Source: Actinomycetota bacterium (lineage in GTDB: Bacteria; Actinomycetota; Acidimicrobiia; IMCC26256; JAGPDB01). Taken from it: a stretch of DNA of 37,855 nucleotides. Both the position numbers and the translations under genes were made by a program. The notes below the pieces were generated by a model. The model searched no databases. It saw only the letters and a list, made by a program, of their open reading frames with translations, and had not been told where the DNA came from. Location: assembly GCA_963169585.1 (NCBI GenBank), contig CAUJDU010000014.1, positions 1 through 37,855 on the forward strand, in the 5' to 3' direction. This document shows, piece by piece, positions 7,963 to 16,195 of this stretch. Numbering within the stretch: the stretch's first letter is position 1; every line of letters starts with the position of its first letter.

Positions 7963-8819
7963 TTAGCTTACAATCCCTTCGCCCAATACAGATTGTCGAC
8001 GTTTCATTTCAACTAATGCGAAGAAATTTTGTGTTATCACTCTTTATCGCAATTGCGATTTCGCTACCTATTCAAGTAATCGCATGGATCTTTAATGTAT
8101 CTATTTCAGAAAATGATTATGGTTCCAATTTACAAGGAAGGACTATCCTGGTTGTAAGCATCATTCAACTTCTCGCAATAGCATTTTCGCTTTCTGCTGT
8201 CTCGAACGTTTTGAGTTCTCGTGTTGGAAGAGTTTATGCAACAAATATTTTCAATAATACTTTTGTTTTAAACAGTTCTACCTCAAAATTTTCGATTGGG
8301 GCATTCCATGTTGTAATCCATCTACTTTTTGCAGGTTCTCTATTTGTTTTAAGATTAGTTTTAGGACAATTCCTTATTGATTCACAGGCAAATTTAATTA
8401 CATGGCTAGCATTATTTATACTTCTTGTTCCTTGGATTCTTGTAACACTCCGTCTGGGATTTGCAGTCCCGATAGCTACATACGAAGGCGGTAGTTTTTC
8501 TGAGATCTTGAAACGCACAAGCCAACTAAATAAAGTTCATTATTGGAAACTTTTTGGTGTTTATTGGATCTGCATTTTCATGATCGCAGTCCTTACATTT
8601 CCTGCACTAACAGCAGTCAGTATCATAATTTCAAATAATTTAATAAAATCTGACATAGGTCAGACAACACTAACCCACATAATTATTTTGCTAGTTGTAT
8701 CTACAATCTCTCTAGTTTATAGTTTCATACTTTCAGTTACTTACTTTAACGCTCGAATAGAACACGAAGGTTTTGATATCTCGGTTTCAATTAGTGAACT
8801 GGAAAACTCAAATGCGTGA
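7959..8819 (+). CDS. Polytopic membrane protein, GPDPase-membrane-domain-like
   Basis: A 286-residue protein with about six hydrophobic helices starting around residues 24-47 and ending at 250-272. A short N-terminal segment, 'RPIQIVDVSFQLMRRNF', resembles the start of the glycerophosphodiester phosphodiesterase membrane domain family, in which it precedes the first helix. No catalytic phosphodiesterase domain is attached, so it is not an enzyme on its own. The gene overlaps the DUF4129 stop by 4 nt (ATGA) and its own stop is overlapped by the DUF4350 gene. It therefore sits in the second position of the MoxR locus, as Rv3689-type proteins do in mycobacteria. Role likely structural or transport-related; the family call is moderate. 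Confidence 0.6.
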   Translation: MISLQSLRPIQIVDVSFQLMRRNFVLSLFIAIAISLPIQVIAWIFNVSISENDYGSNLQGRTILVVSIIQLLAIAFSLSAVSNVLSSRVGRVYATNIFNNTFVLNSSTSKFSIGAFHVVIHLLFAGSLFVLRLVLGQFLIDSQANLITWLALFILLVPWILVTLRLGFAVPIATYEGGSFSEILKRTSQLNKVHYWKLFGVYWICIFMIAVLTFPALTAVSIIISNNLIKSDIGQTTLTHIIILLVVSTISLVYSFILSVTYFNARIEHEGFDISVSISELENSNA

Positions 8820-9798
8820 GATGGAAAACTACTCAACAATGTCGAGAGACAAAGCTTTTCGCAAACGAGCTTATGTAACAATTTTCTTGATTACCTTTGG
8901 AATTATCGCATTATATGGTTTAGTGTTCTCAGCTGAAAACTTTTTTGGAGGAACCTCTCCTGGTGGAGTTTCAGGTTCTAGTTATGCAACAATCGAGACT
9001 GGAACACGTGCTTGGAGCGAGTTACTTGAAGTAAATGGATATGGTGTCACACGCGACCGTGGCAGAGTAACGCTACCTAGCATCTCTCCAAACCGACAAA
9101 CCTACAAAAATGGTCAAGGAGACCTTAGACTAAATAGAACCACTGATACTCTCGTAGTGCTGGATGGCGCTCTCCCATTTGATGAAGCCAATGAAGTCCG
9201 AGAATTTATAAACAAAGGTGGACGTCTAATAACTGATAATCCATACGTGCTTGAGGACATGTTGGGCTCGCGATTACAAGTCGACTATAGGGGTTCAAAA
9301 AAGCTTTTTCCCTCCGATGAAAGCGTATCTGGATTAGAAGATATTTCAAAAATTACTGCAAGCCAATATGGTTCTCTCAAAATGAGAGCAAATAGAGATC
9401 AAAGAATATTGCTTGAATCAAAAGGCTATGTGGCTGGAGCTGCAATATTTAGATTAGGCCAAGGTGATGTCATAGCGATCCCAAATTCTCCTATTGTTTC
9501 GAACGAACTAATCACACAAGAAGATAATGCATTATTTTCACTCCGTATCGCTGGCAATACTCAATCTAGTGTGACATTTATTGAAGGAGTTCATGGATAT
9601 AACGAAGCTAATGGATTTGCAGGAATGCCCCTCAACTGGAGAATAGCCATAGTAGGATTATTCGTTGCCTTTGTAATATTTGCAACTTCCAAAGGGCGAA
9701 GATTTGGGGTTGGCGAACAAACCGATAGAAACTTAGGGCCAAGAAGAATTTATTTTGCACACGCATTAGCACAAGCATTAAAAAGAACAAAAAGATAA
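8812..9798 (+). CDS. DUF4350 domain membrane protein
   Basis: About 328 residues. A membrane helix near residues 20-40 leads to an external domain with the DUF4350 pattern: 'GTRAWSELLEVNGYGVTRDRG', 'TLVVLDGALPFDEANEVREFINKGGRLITDNP'-type strands (glutamine-amidotransferase-like fold), and a second helix near the C-terminus (WRIAIVGLFVAFVIFATS) with a short basic tail. The longest open frame begins at a TTG (8773) inside the previous gene. I prefer ATG 8812, with GGAAAA about 6 nt upstream and an 8-nt overlap with the previous stop; ATG 8821 is also possible. DUF4350 proteins regularly precede moxR in actinobacteria. Enzymatic activity is not known. Confidence 0.75.
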   Translation: MREMENYSTMSRDKAFRKRAYVTIFLITFGIIALYGLVFSAENFFGGTSPGGVSGSSYATIETGTRAWSELLEVNGYGVTRDRGRVTLPSISPNRQTYKNGQGDLRLNRTTDTLVVLDGALPFDEANEVREFINKGGRLITDNPYVLEDMLGSRLQVDYRGSKKLFPSDESVSGLEDISKITASQYGSLKMRANRDQRILLESKGYVAGAAIFRLGQGDVIAIPNSPIVSNELITQEDNALFSLRIAGNTQSSVTFIEGVHGYNEANGFAGMPLNWRIAIVGLFVAFVIFATSKGRRFGVGEQTDRNLGPRRIYFAHALAQALKRTKR

Positions 9799-9800
9799 TC

Positions 9801-9830
9801 AACCCCTACACGTATACGCGCAGTAGGGTT
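9801..9830 (+). other. Imperfect inverted repeat upstream of moxR
   Basis: AACCCCTAC and GTAGGGTT can pair with one bulge around a GC-rich loop (ACGTATACGCGCA). It lies between the DUF4350 stop and the moxR ribosome-binding site (AGGAAAAGGA, 9839-9848). It may be an mRNA-processing or attenuation hairpin separating expression of the two halves of the operon; there is no T-run to make it a standard terminator. Confidence 0.4.
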
Positions 9831-9856
9831 ATATAAACCAGGAAAAGGATAGGCAG

Positions 9857-10801
9857 ATGAAAGAAACCAGAGATCGAATTATCAATGAAGTCAACAAAGT
9901 TGTTGTAGGTCAAAATAATGTTGTTGATGCCTGCTTAATCGCGTTAGCCGTTGGAGGTCATGTGCTTTTAGAAGGTGCGCCAGGAACCGCTAAAACACTT
10001 ATTGCTCAAGCAATAGCTAGAACTTTAGGGTTGGAATTTACTCGTTCACAATTTACACCAGACATGTTACCTAGCGACGTGACAGGTACTACGACTCTTA
10101 ATCCCAGTGCTTCAGGGAATTACGATCTTGCATTTCGGCCAGGTCCAATTTTTACAAACATATTTCTTGCAGATGAAATAAATAGGACACCACCAAAAAC
10201 CCAAGCAGCGCTACTTGAAGCTATGCAAGAACAACAGGTAAGTACTGACGGTGTTTCACATCCACTTCCTAGTCCGTTCTTAGTAATTGCAACCCAAAAT
10301 CCAATCGAATATGAAGGCACCTACCCGCTACCAGAAGCCCAGCTTGACCGCTTTACTCTTAAAATTGATGTTGGCTACCCTGATGAAGAAGCTGAAAAAA
10401 CTATGTTACGCCTTTCACATTCTGGAGTTAAACCAACTACATTAAACGATGTTCAATCTGTCGCAAGCGTACATGATATCCAAAACATCCGTAGTTCAGT
10501 TGACAACGTTGTTGTATCCGAAGAAGTAATTAGTTATATTACAAATATTGTCCGTTCAACTAGAAGCCTTCCTGCACTTCAACTTGGAGCATCACCTAGG
10601 GCTGCTATAAATCTCCTTGCTGCATCAAAAGCTGTAGCAAAACTTTTTGAGCGAGACTACGTAACTCCTGATGATGTCGCATTTATTGCCCCACCAGTTC
10701 TACGTCATAGACTAATTTTATCTCCTGAGGCAGAACTCGAAAGGGTATCAACAGATTCAATAATTTCTCAAGCATTACAAAACGTTGCTGTACCGAGATA
10801 A
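9857..10801 (+). CDS. moxR: MoxR-family AAA+ ATPase
   Basis: A 314-residue AAA+ chaperone-like ATPase. Walker A 'GAPGTAKT' is at residues 40-47, Walker B 'IFLADEIN' at 102-109, the sensor-1 region 'VIATQNP' at about 144-150, and 'YPLPEAQLDRF' follows as in all MoxR proteins. The C-terminal lid contains 'LGASPRAAINLL'. MoxR ATPases work with vWA/DUF58 partners in maturation or remodelling of other proteins, often envelope-linked. The partner is the next gene, 16 nt downstream. The start ATG has a strong purine-rich Shine-Dalgarno. By context this is the MoxR2 (Rv3692) type. Confidence 0.93.
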   Translation: MKETRDRIINEVNKVVVGQNNVVDACLIALAVGGHVLLEGAPGTAKTLIAQAIARTLGLEFTRSQFTPDMLPSDVTGTTTLNPSASGNYDLAFRPGPIFTNIFLADEINRTPPKTQAALLEAMQEQQVSTDGVSHPLPSPFLVIATQNPIEYEGTYPLPEAQLDRFTLKIDVGYPDEEAEKTMLRLSHSGVKPTTLNDVQSVASVHDIQNIRSSVDNVVVSEEVISYITNIVRSTRSLPALQLGASPRAAINLLAASKAVAKLFERDYVTPDDVAFIAPPVLRHRLILSPEAELERVSTDSIISQALQNVAVPR

Positions 10802-10817
10802 ATAGCAAGGTATTGAA

Positions 10818-12242
10818 ATGGGATTAAGCGCACCGGCCCTGTTGATCGTGGCAGGCCTTGTAGTTTTGGCGTTAGCTTGCTCGGTGTTTCCTGTCGCACC
10901 GACTCCTCGAGCTGCTCTTGCATTCCTTATAGCTTCAATACTTTGTTTTTTTATTCCTTTATACATTGGCATTGCAATAGCACTAGGAACCACCTCACTT
11001 GTCATCGTTGATGCTTTGCTGTCTGCTCAGAATATTCGTGTTAAAAGAACTATGCCAGTCCAATTAGCCAGAGGGGTTCCAGCACCCTTTCGTATTGCAA
11101 CTGAAAATGCTATAACAACCAAGTCTAAGTCTCGAAGCTTTTTACCCACCAAAATTCGCCAGCCAAGATGTGCGGATATTCACCTAACAGTAAAAGAAGC
11201 GCTAGATGATCTTCGAGGTGAAGTTACAGCCCACCGAAGAGGACTACATAGTCTTCCTCCATATGCGACACGCACCACAGGGCCTTTAGGACTTGCAGTC
11301 TGGCACAGGCCATATAATCAAGCACATGAAATAAAAGTTTTCCCAGATCTTCCTGCGGCCAATCGACTTGCACATGCAATACAACAAGGAAGATTTGCAA
11401 CAGCTGGACTAAAACGAAAAGGACCTCTTGGTTTAGGAACGAATTTCGAATCTGTCCGGGACTATTATCCAGATGATGACATGAGAAATGTTAACTGGAG
11501 TGCTACAGCTAGGACTGGCAAACCCATGACAAACCAATATCGTGTCGAACAAGATCGCGATGTAATTGTTGTACTAGATACCGGACGGTTAATGACAGCT
11601 CCACTACCTCTATACAGCAGCAAGATCAAAGAATTCAATAAACACGAGTATCATGAGCGCGAAGACGAAGAAACCATCACAACCCCTAGCGTAACGCGAC
11701 TCGATATTGCACTCGATGCGCTCTGCGGACTTGTAAGCGTTGCCGATGTTATGGGAGATCGTTCAGGAGTTATCGCTTTTAACTCATACGTCAAGAAACA
11801 TCTAAAACCAAGGAGAGCTGGAGCGAATGCTGTTATTAAGACAGTTTTTGATTTAGAACCCGTTCCAGTTGATAGCGACTTTGAAGCAGCCTTTGCCCGT
11901 GTAGGAAAAGCAAAACGTTCATTCCTGCTTATACTTACAGACTTTATGGACCCTCAATCTAATGATCCACTTATAAGAACGTTAAGAACTGTAGTTAAAA
12001 AACATCGAGTAGTTGTAGCCAGTATTTTGGATCCGGATATCTCCAACATTCTAGAAATACAAAATCCAAACCATGAGGAATCTTTGCTTCAATGGTCTGC
12101 TACTGAGATGTTGACTATTGCACGACTTTCTGCTGAAAAAATAAAACAAGCTGGAGCTGAGGTCGTTTATTGTTCTCATGAAGATTTAATGCTTGAATGC
12201 GTGAAAAGTTATATACATGCGAAACAAAGAGCATCTTTCTAA
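10818..12242 (+). CDS. DUF58 / vWA-like protein, MoxR partner
   Basis: A 474-residue protein. Two hydrophobic helices (about 7-25 and 31-67) anchor it. A beta-rich segment precedes the DUF58 core motif 'ESVRDYYPDDDMRNVNW' at about 211-227, followed by a vWA-like domain from about 246. The metal-ion site usually written DxSxS is 'VVLDTGRLM' here, so the MIDAS is altered (Ser positions are Gly/Leu) and metal-dependent adhesion may be lost; I recall related mycobacterial proteins also having a DxGR form. It sits directly behind moxR, fitting the standard ATPase/vWA pairing. Its stop lies 4 nt from the convergent SpoIIM-like stop. Confidence 0.88.
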   Translation: MGLSAPALLIVAGLVVLALACSVFPVAPTPRAALAFLIASILCFFIPLYIGIAIALGTTSLVIVDALLSAQNIRVKRTMPVQLARGVPAPFRIATENAITTKSKSRSFLPTKIRQPRCADIHLTVKEALDDLRGEVTAHRRGLHSLPPYATRTTGPLGLAVWHRPYNQAHEIKVFPDLPAANRLAHAIQQGRFATAGLKRKGPLGLGTNFESVRDYYPDDDMRNVNWSATARTGKPMTNQYRVEQDRDVIVVLDTGRLMTAPLPLYSSKIKEFNKHEYHEREDEETITTPSVTRLDIALDALCGLVSVADVMGDRSGVIAFNSYVKKHLKPRRAGANAVIKTVFDLEPVPVDSDFEAAFARVGKAKRSFLLILTDFMDPQSNDPLIRTLRTVVKKHRVVVASILDPDISNILEIQNPNHEESLLQWSATEMLTIARLSAEKIKQAGAEVVYCSHEDLMLECVKSYIHAKQRASF

Positions 12243-12246
12243 AAAA

Positions 12247-13242
12247 TTAGATCAAAATATTGTTTATAAGTTCTTGTTCTTGTGATTTGATTCTTGCTTC
12301 TCGTATTCCCCCTTGAATGACTAAACCCCAAAAGAATACGAACAATGAAATACCGATTGCTAAACCGGCAGGTGTAGAAACTCCAGAAGTTGAAACCATT
12401 CCTTCGACAATTCCACAGAAAAATAATGTTACAGCTACCACCAATGCACTAGCGAGTGCTTGACGACCTTCATCACGAAGGGATCTCGCTCTTGTTTTAA
12501 AACCTGGATTTATTATTGCCCAAGCTATTCTTAGGCCTGCAGCACCCGCAACGATAATACATGAGATTTCCAAAAACCCGTGTGGAAATACAAAACCCCA
12601 AAGCACATCTCCATTACCTGCTTCGATTGTTAATCCAAACGTAGATCCTAAAGTTACACCGTTATAAATCAAAACAACAACTGTTAGAACTCCGGCTGTA
12701 ATCCCTCCAATGAAAGCAAAAAATGAGATTTGAATGTTGTTAGTTAAAATACTCGCAGATGCCAGTGCTTTTTCACCAGGGCTTAACTCGAAATCTGCAC
12801 TGGGCCGTTCAACAACATTTTCTACACCGGCTGGTGCAATACCAATAGCATTTGCGGGATCAACATTTGCATAGATAGATGCTGCAATCCACGGAACCAT
12901 TAACAACAGAAAACTTGCTAGTAATAATTTTGGTCTTTGCGCAATAGAGGCCCAAGCACCTGTCGTTAAAAAATAGATAATTTTATTTTTGTCGACAGAG
13001 CGATGTTCATACATCATTGATGAACATTTGGTGACCATAGATTCAAGATTGTAATGAACAGAATCTCCAGCATATTCCCTACGAGCAAATGCTAAATCTG
13101 CACAGACTGAACGATATAAATTTGCGAAACGAACAATACTTATTGGATCAAGCTTGTTGAGCTTACCTTTAGACATTGCCATAAGCGCAGCAAGCTCACT
13201 CCAGTCAGGAGAACGTTTTTCGTGGAATACATCAATATTCAT
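12247..13242 (-). CDS. SpoIIM/DUF95 family integral membrane protein
   Basis: A 331-residue protein with a soluble N-terminal helical region (1-100) and five hydrophobic segments (about 107-125, 170-197, 213-242, 262-284, 292-313). The signature 'FPHGFLEISCIIVAGAAG' at about 219-236 is the conserved motif of the stage II sporulation M/DUF95 family. In non-sporulating actinobacteria these proteins accompany MoxR, DUF58 and RDD genes; they are not evidence of sporulation. As in M. tuberculosis (Rv3694c), the gene lies on the strand opposite to its neighbours, convergent with DUF58 and divergent from the RDD gene, with only 23 nt to the latter. Confidence 0.87.
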   Translation of the reverse strand: MNIDVFHEKRSPDWSELAALMAMSKGKLNKLDPISIVRFANLYRSVCADLAFARREYAGDSVHYNLESMVTKCSSMMYEHRSVDKNKIIYFLTTGAWASIAQRPKLLLASFLLLMVPWIAASIYANVDPANAIGIAPAGVENVVERPSADFELSPGEKALASASILTNNIQISFFAFIGGITAGVLTVVVLIYNGVTLGSTFGLTIEAGNGDVLWGFVFPHGFLEISCIIVAGAAGLRIAWAIINPGFKTRARSLRDEGRQALASALVVAVTLFFCGIVEGMVSTSGVSTPAGLAIGISLFVFFWGLVIQGGIREARIKSQEQELINNILI

Positions 13243-13265
13243 ATTTCATCGAATAACCTAGTCGC

Positions 13266-14021
13266 ATGTTTGCAACTCTAGAGGTAACTACGCCAGAAGG
13301 TGTTACTTTTAAGCATGATTTAGCTGGAGTAGGTTCTAGATGTCTAGCAACTGCTTTAGATTTAGGCATTCTGGTAGCAACATTAATACTGTCCTATTTA
13401 CTTTTTGGCATAATCTTTGTCGCTATATCGTCAACAGGAATCGATATCGGTGGATTTGTATTAGCATTTTTCACCATTTACCAATTTGCTTTATTTTGGG
13501 GATATCGAGCATTTTTTGAATCTGTCAAAGGTGGGTCTATTGGATATAAGGCAATGGGATTAACAGTTGTAACCCACAGGGGATCTAAACCTTTGTTTTG
13601 GCAATGTGTAGTCCGTGGTCTTCTTTGGCCCGTAGAGGCAATCATTTTTTCCATTGTTGGATTTATTACTATTGTTACAACTAAAAATTCTCAGCGACTT
13701 GCAGATTTGATTACAGGGACAATGGTGGTCCATAGAAACCGGGATGCACGTTTAGGAACCCTAAGAATACAAGACGCAGCTTTAGACCCAGGTGCGGCAT
13801 TTCGATCTTGGGAACTATCCCAAGTTAGCGATGAAGAAGTATTTTTGATTCGTAAATTTCTCGATCGCCGCACACAGTTATCTCAATCAATCCGTCTAGA
13901 TCTAGCAAATAGAATATATCGGCATATTTGGCCAAAAGTTTCAGGAGTACCGACCAGTTGGTACGCTGAGGCTGTTCTAGAAGGTGTAGCAGCTTCAAGA
14001 GCTGTTGCTAACGAGAAGTAA
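13266..14021 (+). CDS. RDD family membrane protein
   Basis: A 251-residue protein with the defining RDD-domain pattern. The first helix region carries R25 and D32 in 'GSRCLATALDLGILV', a second helix follows at about 64-85, then 'GGSIGYKAMGLTVV' and a third helix around 113-135 beginning 'RGLLWPVEAI', and the final 'QRLADLITGTMVV'. A soluble C-terminal extension of about 100 residues ('FLDRRTQLSQSIRLDLANRIY') matches the long-tailed RDD proteins of this locus (Rv3695 type). RDD proteins are small polytopic proteins of mostly unknown function, some linked to ion exchange. There is no clear Shine-Dalgarno; with 23 nt to the divergent SpoIIM start, leaderless transcription is possible. Confidence 0.88.
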   Translation: MFATLEVTTPEGVTFKHDLAGVGSRCLATALDLGILVATLILSYLLFGIIFVAISSTGIDIGGFVLAFFTIYQFALFWGYRAFFESVKGGSIGYKAMGLTVVTHRGSKPLFWQCVVRGLLWPVEAIIFSIVGFITIVTTKNSQRLADLITGTMVVHRNRDARLGTLRIQDAALDPGAAFRSWELSQVSDEEVFLIRKFLDRRTQLSQSIRLDLANRIYRHIWPKVSGVPTSWYAEAVLEGVAASRAVANEK

Positions 14022-14152
14022 ATCAGCCCGATTATTTCGAAAATCATACTTTTTCTTCCTATATGCGAGTAAGATTTCGATATGGTTTCTTTACAGATAC
14101 CATCATTTCATAAATTAAACGAGTGAATGCTCAAGATACAGGAGTCCACAAA

Positions 14153-14500
14153 GTGACTACACCACCGCCACCACCAGGAGATGATTACGCGCCACAAAAC
14201 GAAGTACTTTTCTATCCTCAATCCGATGATGATAAAACTATGGGCGTTATAGCCCATGGTGGAAGTGTGTTAGCAGGATTTTTAGTGCCAATAATTATTA
14301 TGCTGGCAAAAAAAGAATCTCCTTTCCTTCAACAAGAAGCTAAAGAAGTATTAAACTTTTCGATCTTAATGTTAATTTTAGCCATCCCTACTTGTGGGCT
14401 TTCGGCACTAATTGCGATCATTTTCTATATCATGGGAGCAATCAGTGTAAATAATGGCCAACCTTATCGTTACCCATTCAACTGGAGAATAATCAAATAA
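14153..14500 (+). CDS. DUF4870 family small membrane protein (first of two)
   Basis: A 115-residue protein. A Pro-rich N-terminus (TTPPPPPGDD) precedes 'DDKTMGVIAHGGSVLAGFLVPIIIMLA', a polar turn 'KKESPFLQQEAKEVLNFSI', and two more helices, ending 'GQPYRYPFNWRIIK'. This is the DUF4870 layout (HGG...P...EA...FN...YP). The longest reading starts at GTG 14123, but GTG 14153 has AGGAG (14140-14144) with eight bases of spacing, and its N-terminus 'MTTP' matches that of the paralogue downstream. I therefore take 14153 as the start. Function is not established; the family is related to Tic20-like small membrane proteins. Confidence 0.8.
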   Translation: MTTPPPPPGDDYAPQNEVLFYPQSDDDKTMGVIAHGGSVLAGFLVPIIIMLAKKESPFLQQEAKEVLNFSILMLILAIPTCGLSALIAIIFYIMGAISVNNGQPYRYPFNWRIIK

Positions 14501-14530
14501 TTTTGATTATTAAAATATAAAGGAGCAACA

Positions 14531-14917
14531 ATGACAACACCAGATCACGGAGCACCATACGGTCATGAACCAGATGCTGACGAGCAGACTATGGCAATGA
14601 TATGCCATTTCGGAATGGTTTTATTCGGATGGTTACCAGCTTTAATCATTTACTTTGTAAAAGGCGACAACGAATGGGTTAAAGGCGAAGCTAGCAAGGC
14701 ATTCAACTTTGCGATCACAATCCAAATTGCATATATCGCAGTATTTATCCTAGGAATTTTCTTTGCTGTTTTAGACCTTGGAATACTTGGCTGTTTTATA
14801 ACTCTTCTTTATATAGGCCTTTGGATAGCACAAGCTATATTTGCAGTTTTGAATGGAATGAAAATTAATCAAAATGAAACAACAAAATACCCATTTGAGA
14901 TTCCGATCCTAAAATAA
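14531..14917 (+). CDS. DUF4870 family small membrane protein (second of two)
   Basis: A 128-residue protein with an acidic N-terminus ('DHGAPYGHEPDADEQT'), then 'MAMICHFGMVLFGWLPALIIYFV', the turn 'KGDNEWVKGEASKAFNF', two further hydrophobic helices and the terminal 'YPFEIPILK'. It is a diverged tandem paralogue of the preceding gene, 30 nt downstream, with AGGAG seven bases ahead of the ATG (14531). The pair presumably arose by duplication and may form hetero-oligomers. A very strong hairpin follows the stop. Confidence 0.83.
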   Translation: MTTPDHGAPYGHEPDADEQTMAMICHFGMVLFGWLPALIIYFVKGDNEWVKGEASKAFNFAITIQIAYIAVFILGIFFAVLDLGILGCFITLLYIGLWIAQAIFAVLNGMKINQNETTKYPFEIPILK

Positions 14918-14932
14918 CCCCTCTGGTATCAG

Positions 14933-14979
14933 CGATGGGCTTGTTTTGTATGCAATTTGCGCACAAAACAAGCCCATCG
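14933..14979. terminator. Strong bidirectional terminator hairpin
   Basis: CGATGGGCTTGTTTTGT (14933-14949) pairs perfectly over 17 bp with ACAAAACAAGCCCATCG (14963-14979) around a 13-nt loop. It lies between the convergent DUF4870 and DUF2752 stops. The AT-rich stem half supplies U-rich RNA on both strands, though the run after the stem is only moderately T-rich. Confidence 0.82.
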
Positions 14980-14994
14980 TAGTTAATAAACGTT

Positions 14995-15498
14995 TTATAT
15001 TCGATCTTTTGCGAAAAACTCTGGGATAGCTCCGGGGAAGTTTCGTCCAACAACAAAAACTACCGCTAATGCGATTAAAAATATCGTTACTTTCTTAGGA
15101 ATATTAATCTTTGGAAGTTCTTTCCCAGAATACGCCCAAGTCACCCACCAAACATATAGATAAATAAGAACAGGGATTGAAACCACAAGTAGAGCATTAA
15201 ATCTAAATGCTTTAACAAAATCTAAATTAAGCATGCTATGTGTGGCTCTTGTCATTCCACAACCCGGACAATAGAAACCTGTCATTAAATAGAAGGTACA
15301 AGGTGGTGTTACCGTTTTTGTTGAAGGATCATTCAAACCCACAAAAGCACAACCAGTAGCAATAGCTACTCCAGTTAAGACCGGCATACCCCTAATCACT
15401 GTTTTACCAAGTTTTGTGTCCATTGCGCTTGTTTTAACACCTATTTGGGTAGGGTCATCTACAATTTCGGTTTGTCTATCTTCAAGAAAGCTAGTCAT
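14995..15498 (-). CDS. DUF2752 domain membrane protein
   Basis: A 167-residue protein. A polar N-terminus of about 35 residues precedes a hydrophobic segment (37-54), then the DUF2752 signature 'FYCPGCGMTRATHSML' at 75-90 (CPxCGxTRA). Two more helices follow (about 101-120 and 136-155). The paired cysteines suggest metal or redox binding, but the family has no proven function. The first ATG (15498) is used. It begins 6 nt after the recR stop, so it is probably the last gene of a dnaX-recR-DUF2752 operon that ends at the strong hairpin 14933-14979. Confidence 0.85.
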   Translation of the reverse strand: MTSFLEDRQTEIVDDPTQIGVKTSAMDTKLGKTVIRGMPVLTGVAIATGCAFVGLNDPSTKTVTPPCTFYLMTGFYCPGCGMTRATHSMLNLDFVKAFRFNALLVVSIPVLIYLYVWWVTWAYSGKELPKINIPKKVTIFLIALAVVFVVGRNFPGAIPEFFAKDRI

Positions 15499-15504
15499 GC
15501 TTAC

Positions 15505-16143
15505 TTAAGCGTACACCAAACGGCCTTCAAGGGCACGCGCCAATGTTATTTCATCGGCATATTCCAAGTCTCCACCGACTGGTAATCCGCTAGCAAGTTT
15601 CGTTACTTTCACACCAAAAGGCTCTAAAAGTCGCGCAATATACATTCCCGTAGCATCTCCTTCAACCGTAGGATTTGTTGCGACGATCACTTCTACCACT
15701 TGCGATGTCAGATCAAGATCTTGAGTTAGATCTTGGGATTGTGTTACCCGCTTAAGCAACTCTGAGATTCGAAGTTGGTCTGGACCAATTCCATCAATTG
15801 GTGAAATAGTTCCTTGCAGAACATGATACAAACCTTTAAATTCTGAAGTTCGTTCAATTGCTACCATATCTTTTGGTTCTTCAACTACACAGATAATCGA
15901 GCGGTCTCTAGAGTTCGAGGAACAGATTGCGCATTGAGATTCTTGCGCGAGGTTAAAACAAATTTCACAGAAATGGACATTAGATTTAGCAAAATCGATG
16001 GCATCGATAAGTTCTGATACATCTTTTGAACTTGTTTTTAAAATATGGAAAGCAATTCTTTGTGCTGATTTTGGTCCAATACCTGGAAGTCGCCCAAAAG
16101 AATCAATTAAACGTTGCACAGCAGCTTCGTAAGGGGATGACAT
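15505..16143 (-). CDS. recR: Recombination protein RecR
   Basis: A 212-residue protein of the RecFOR pathway, which loads RecA on gapped DNA. The N-terminal helix-hairpin-helix is 'LPGIGPKSAQRIAFHIL' (19-35). A C4 zinc finger follows with C59, C62, C71 and C74 ('CEICFNL...CAICSS'), then a Toprim domain beginning 'ICVVEEPKDMVAIE' (about 84-97) and the conserved 'TNPTVEGDAT'. The length is slightly above the usual 198-200. It follows dnaX by 52 nt on the same strand, the classic dnaX-recR arrangement. Confidence 0.97.
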   Translation of the reverse strand: MSSPYEAAVQRLIDSFGRLPGIGPKSAQRIAFHILKTSSKDVSELIDAIDFAKSNVHFCEICFNLAQESQCAICSSNSRDRSIICVVEEPKDMVAIERTSEFKGLYHVLQGTISPIDGIGPDQLRISELLKRVTQSQDLTQDLDLTSQVVEVIVATNPTVEGDATGMYIARLLEPFGVKVTKLASGLPVGGDLEYADEITLARALEGRLVYA

Positions 16144-16195
16144 CTCTATATCCTAGCCTCTGACACGCCTAAACCTGCTAAATGCCTACAATTGA

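Noticed and set aside
8773-8811. TTG start for the DUF4350 gene
   Set aside because: It would overlap the previous gene by 47 nt; ATG 8812 has a better-placed purine-rich site and removes a non-conserved N-terminus.
12247-13242. SpoIIM-like gene as evidence of sporulation
   Set aside because: The DUF95/SpoIIM family is widespread in non-sporulating actinobacteria with MoxR and RDD genes, and no other sporulation gene is present.
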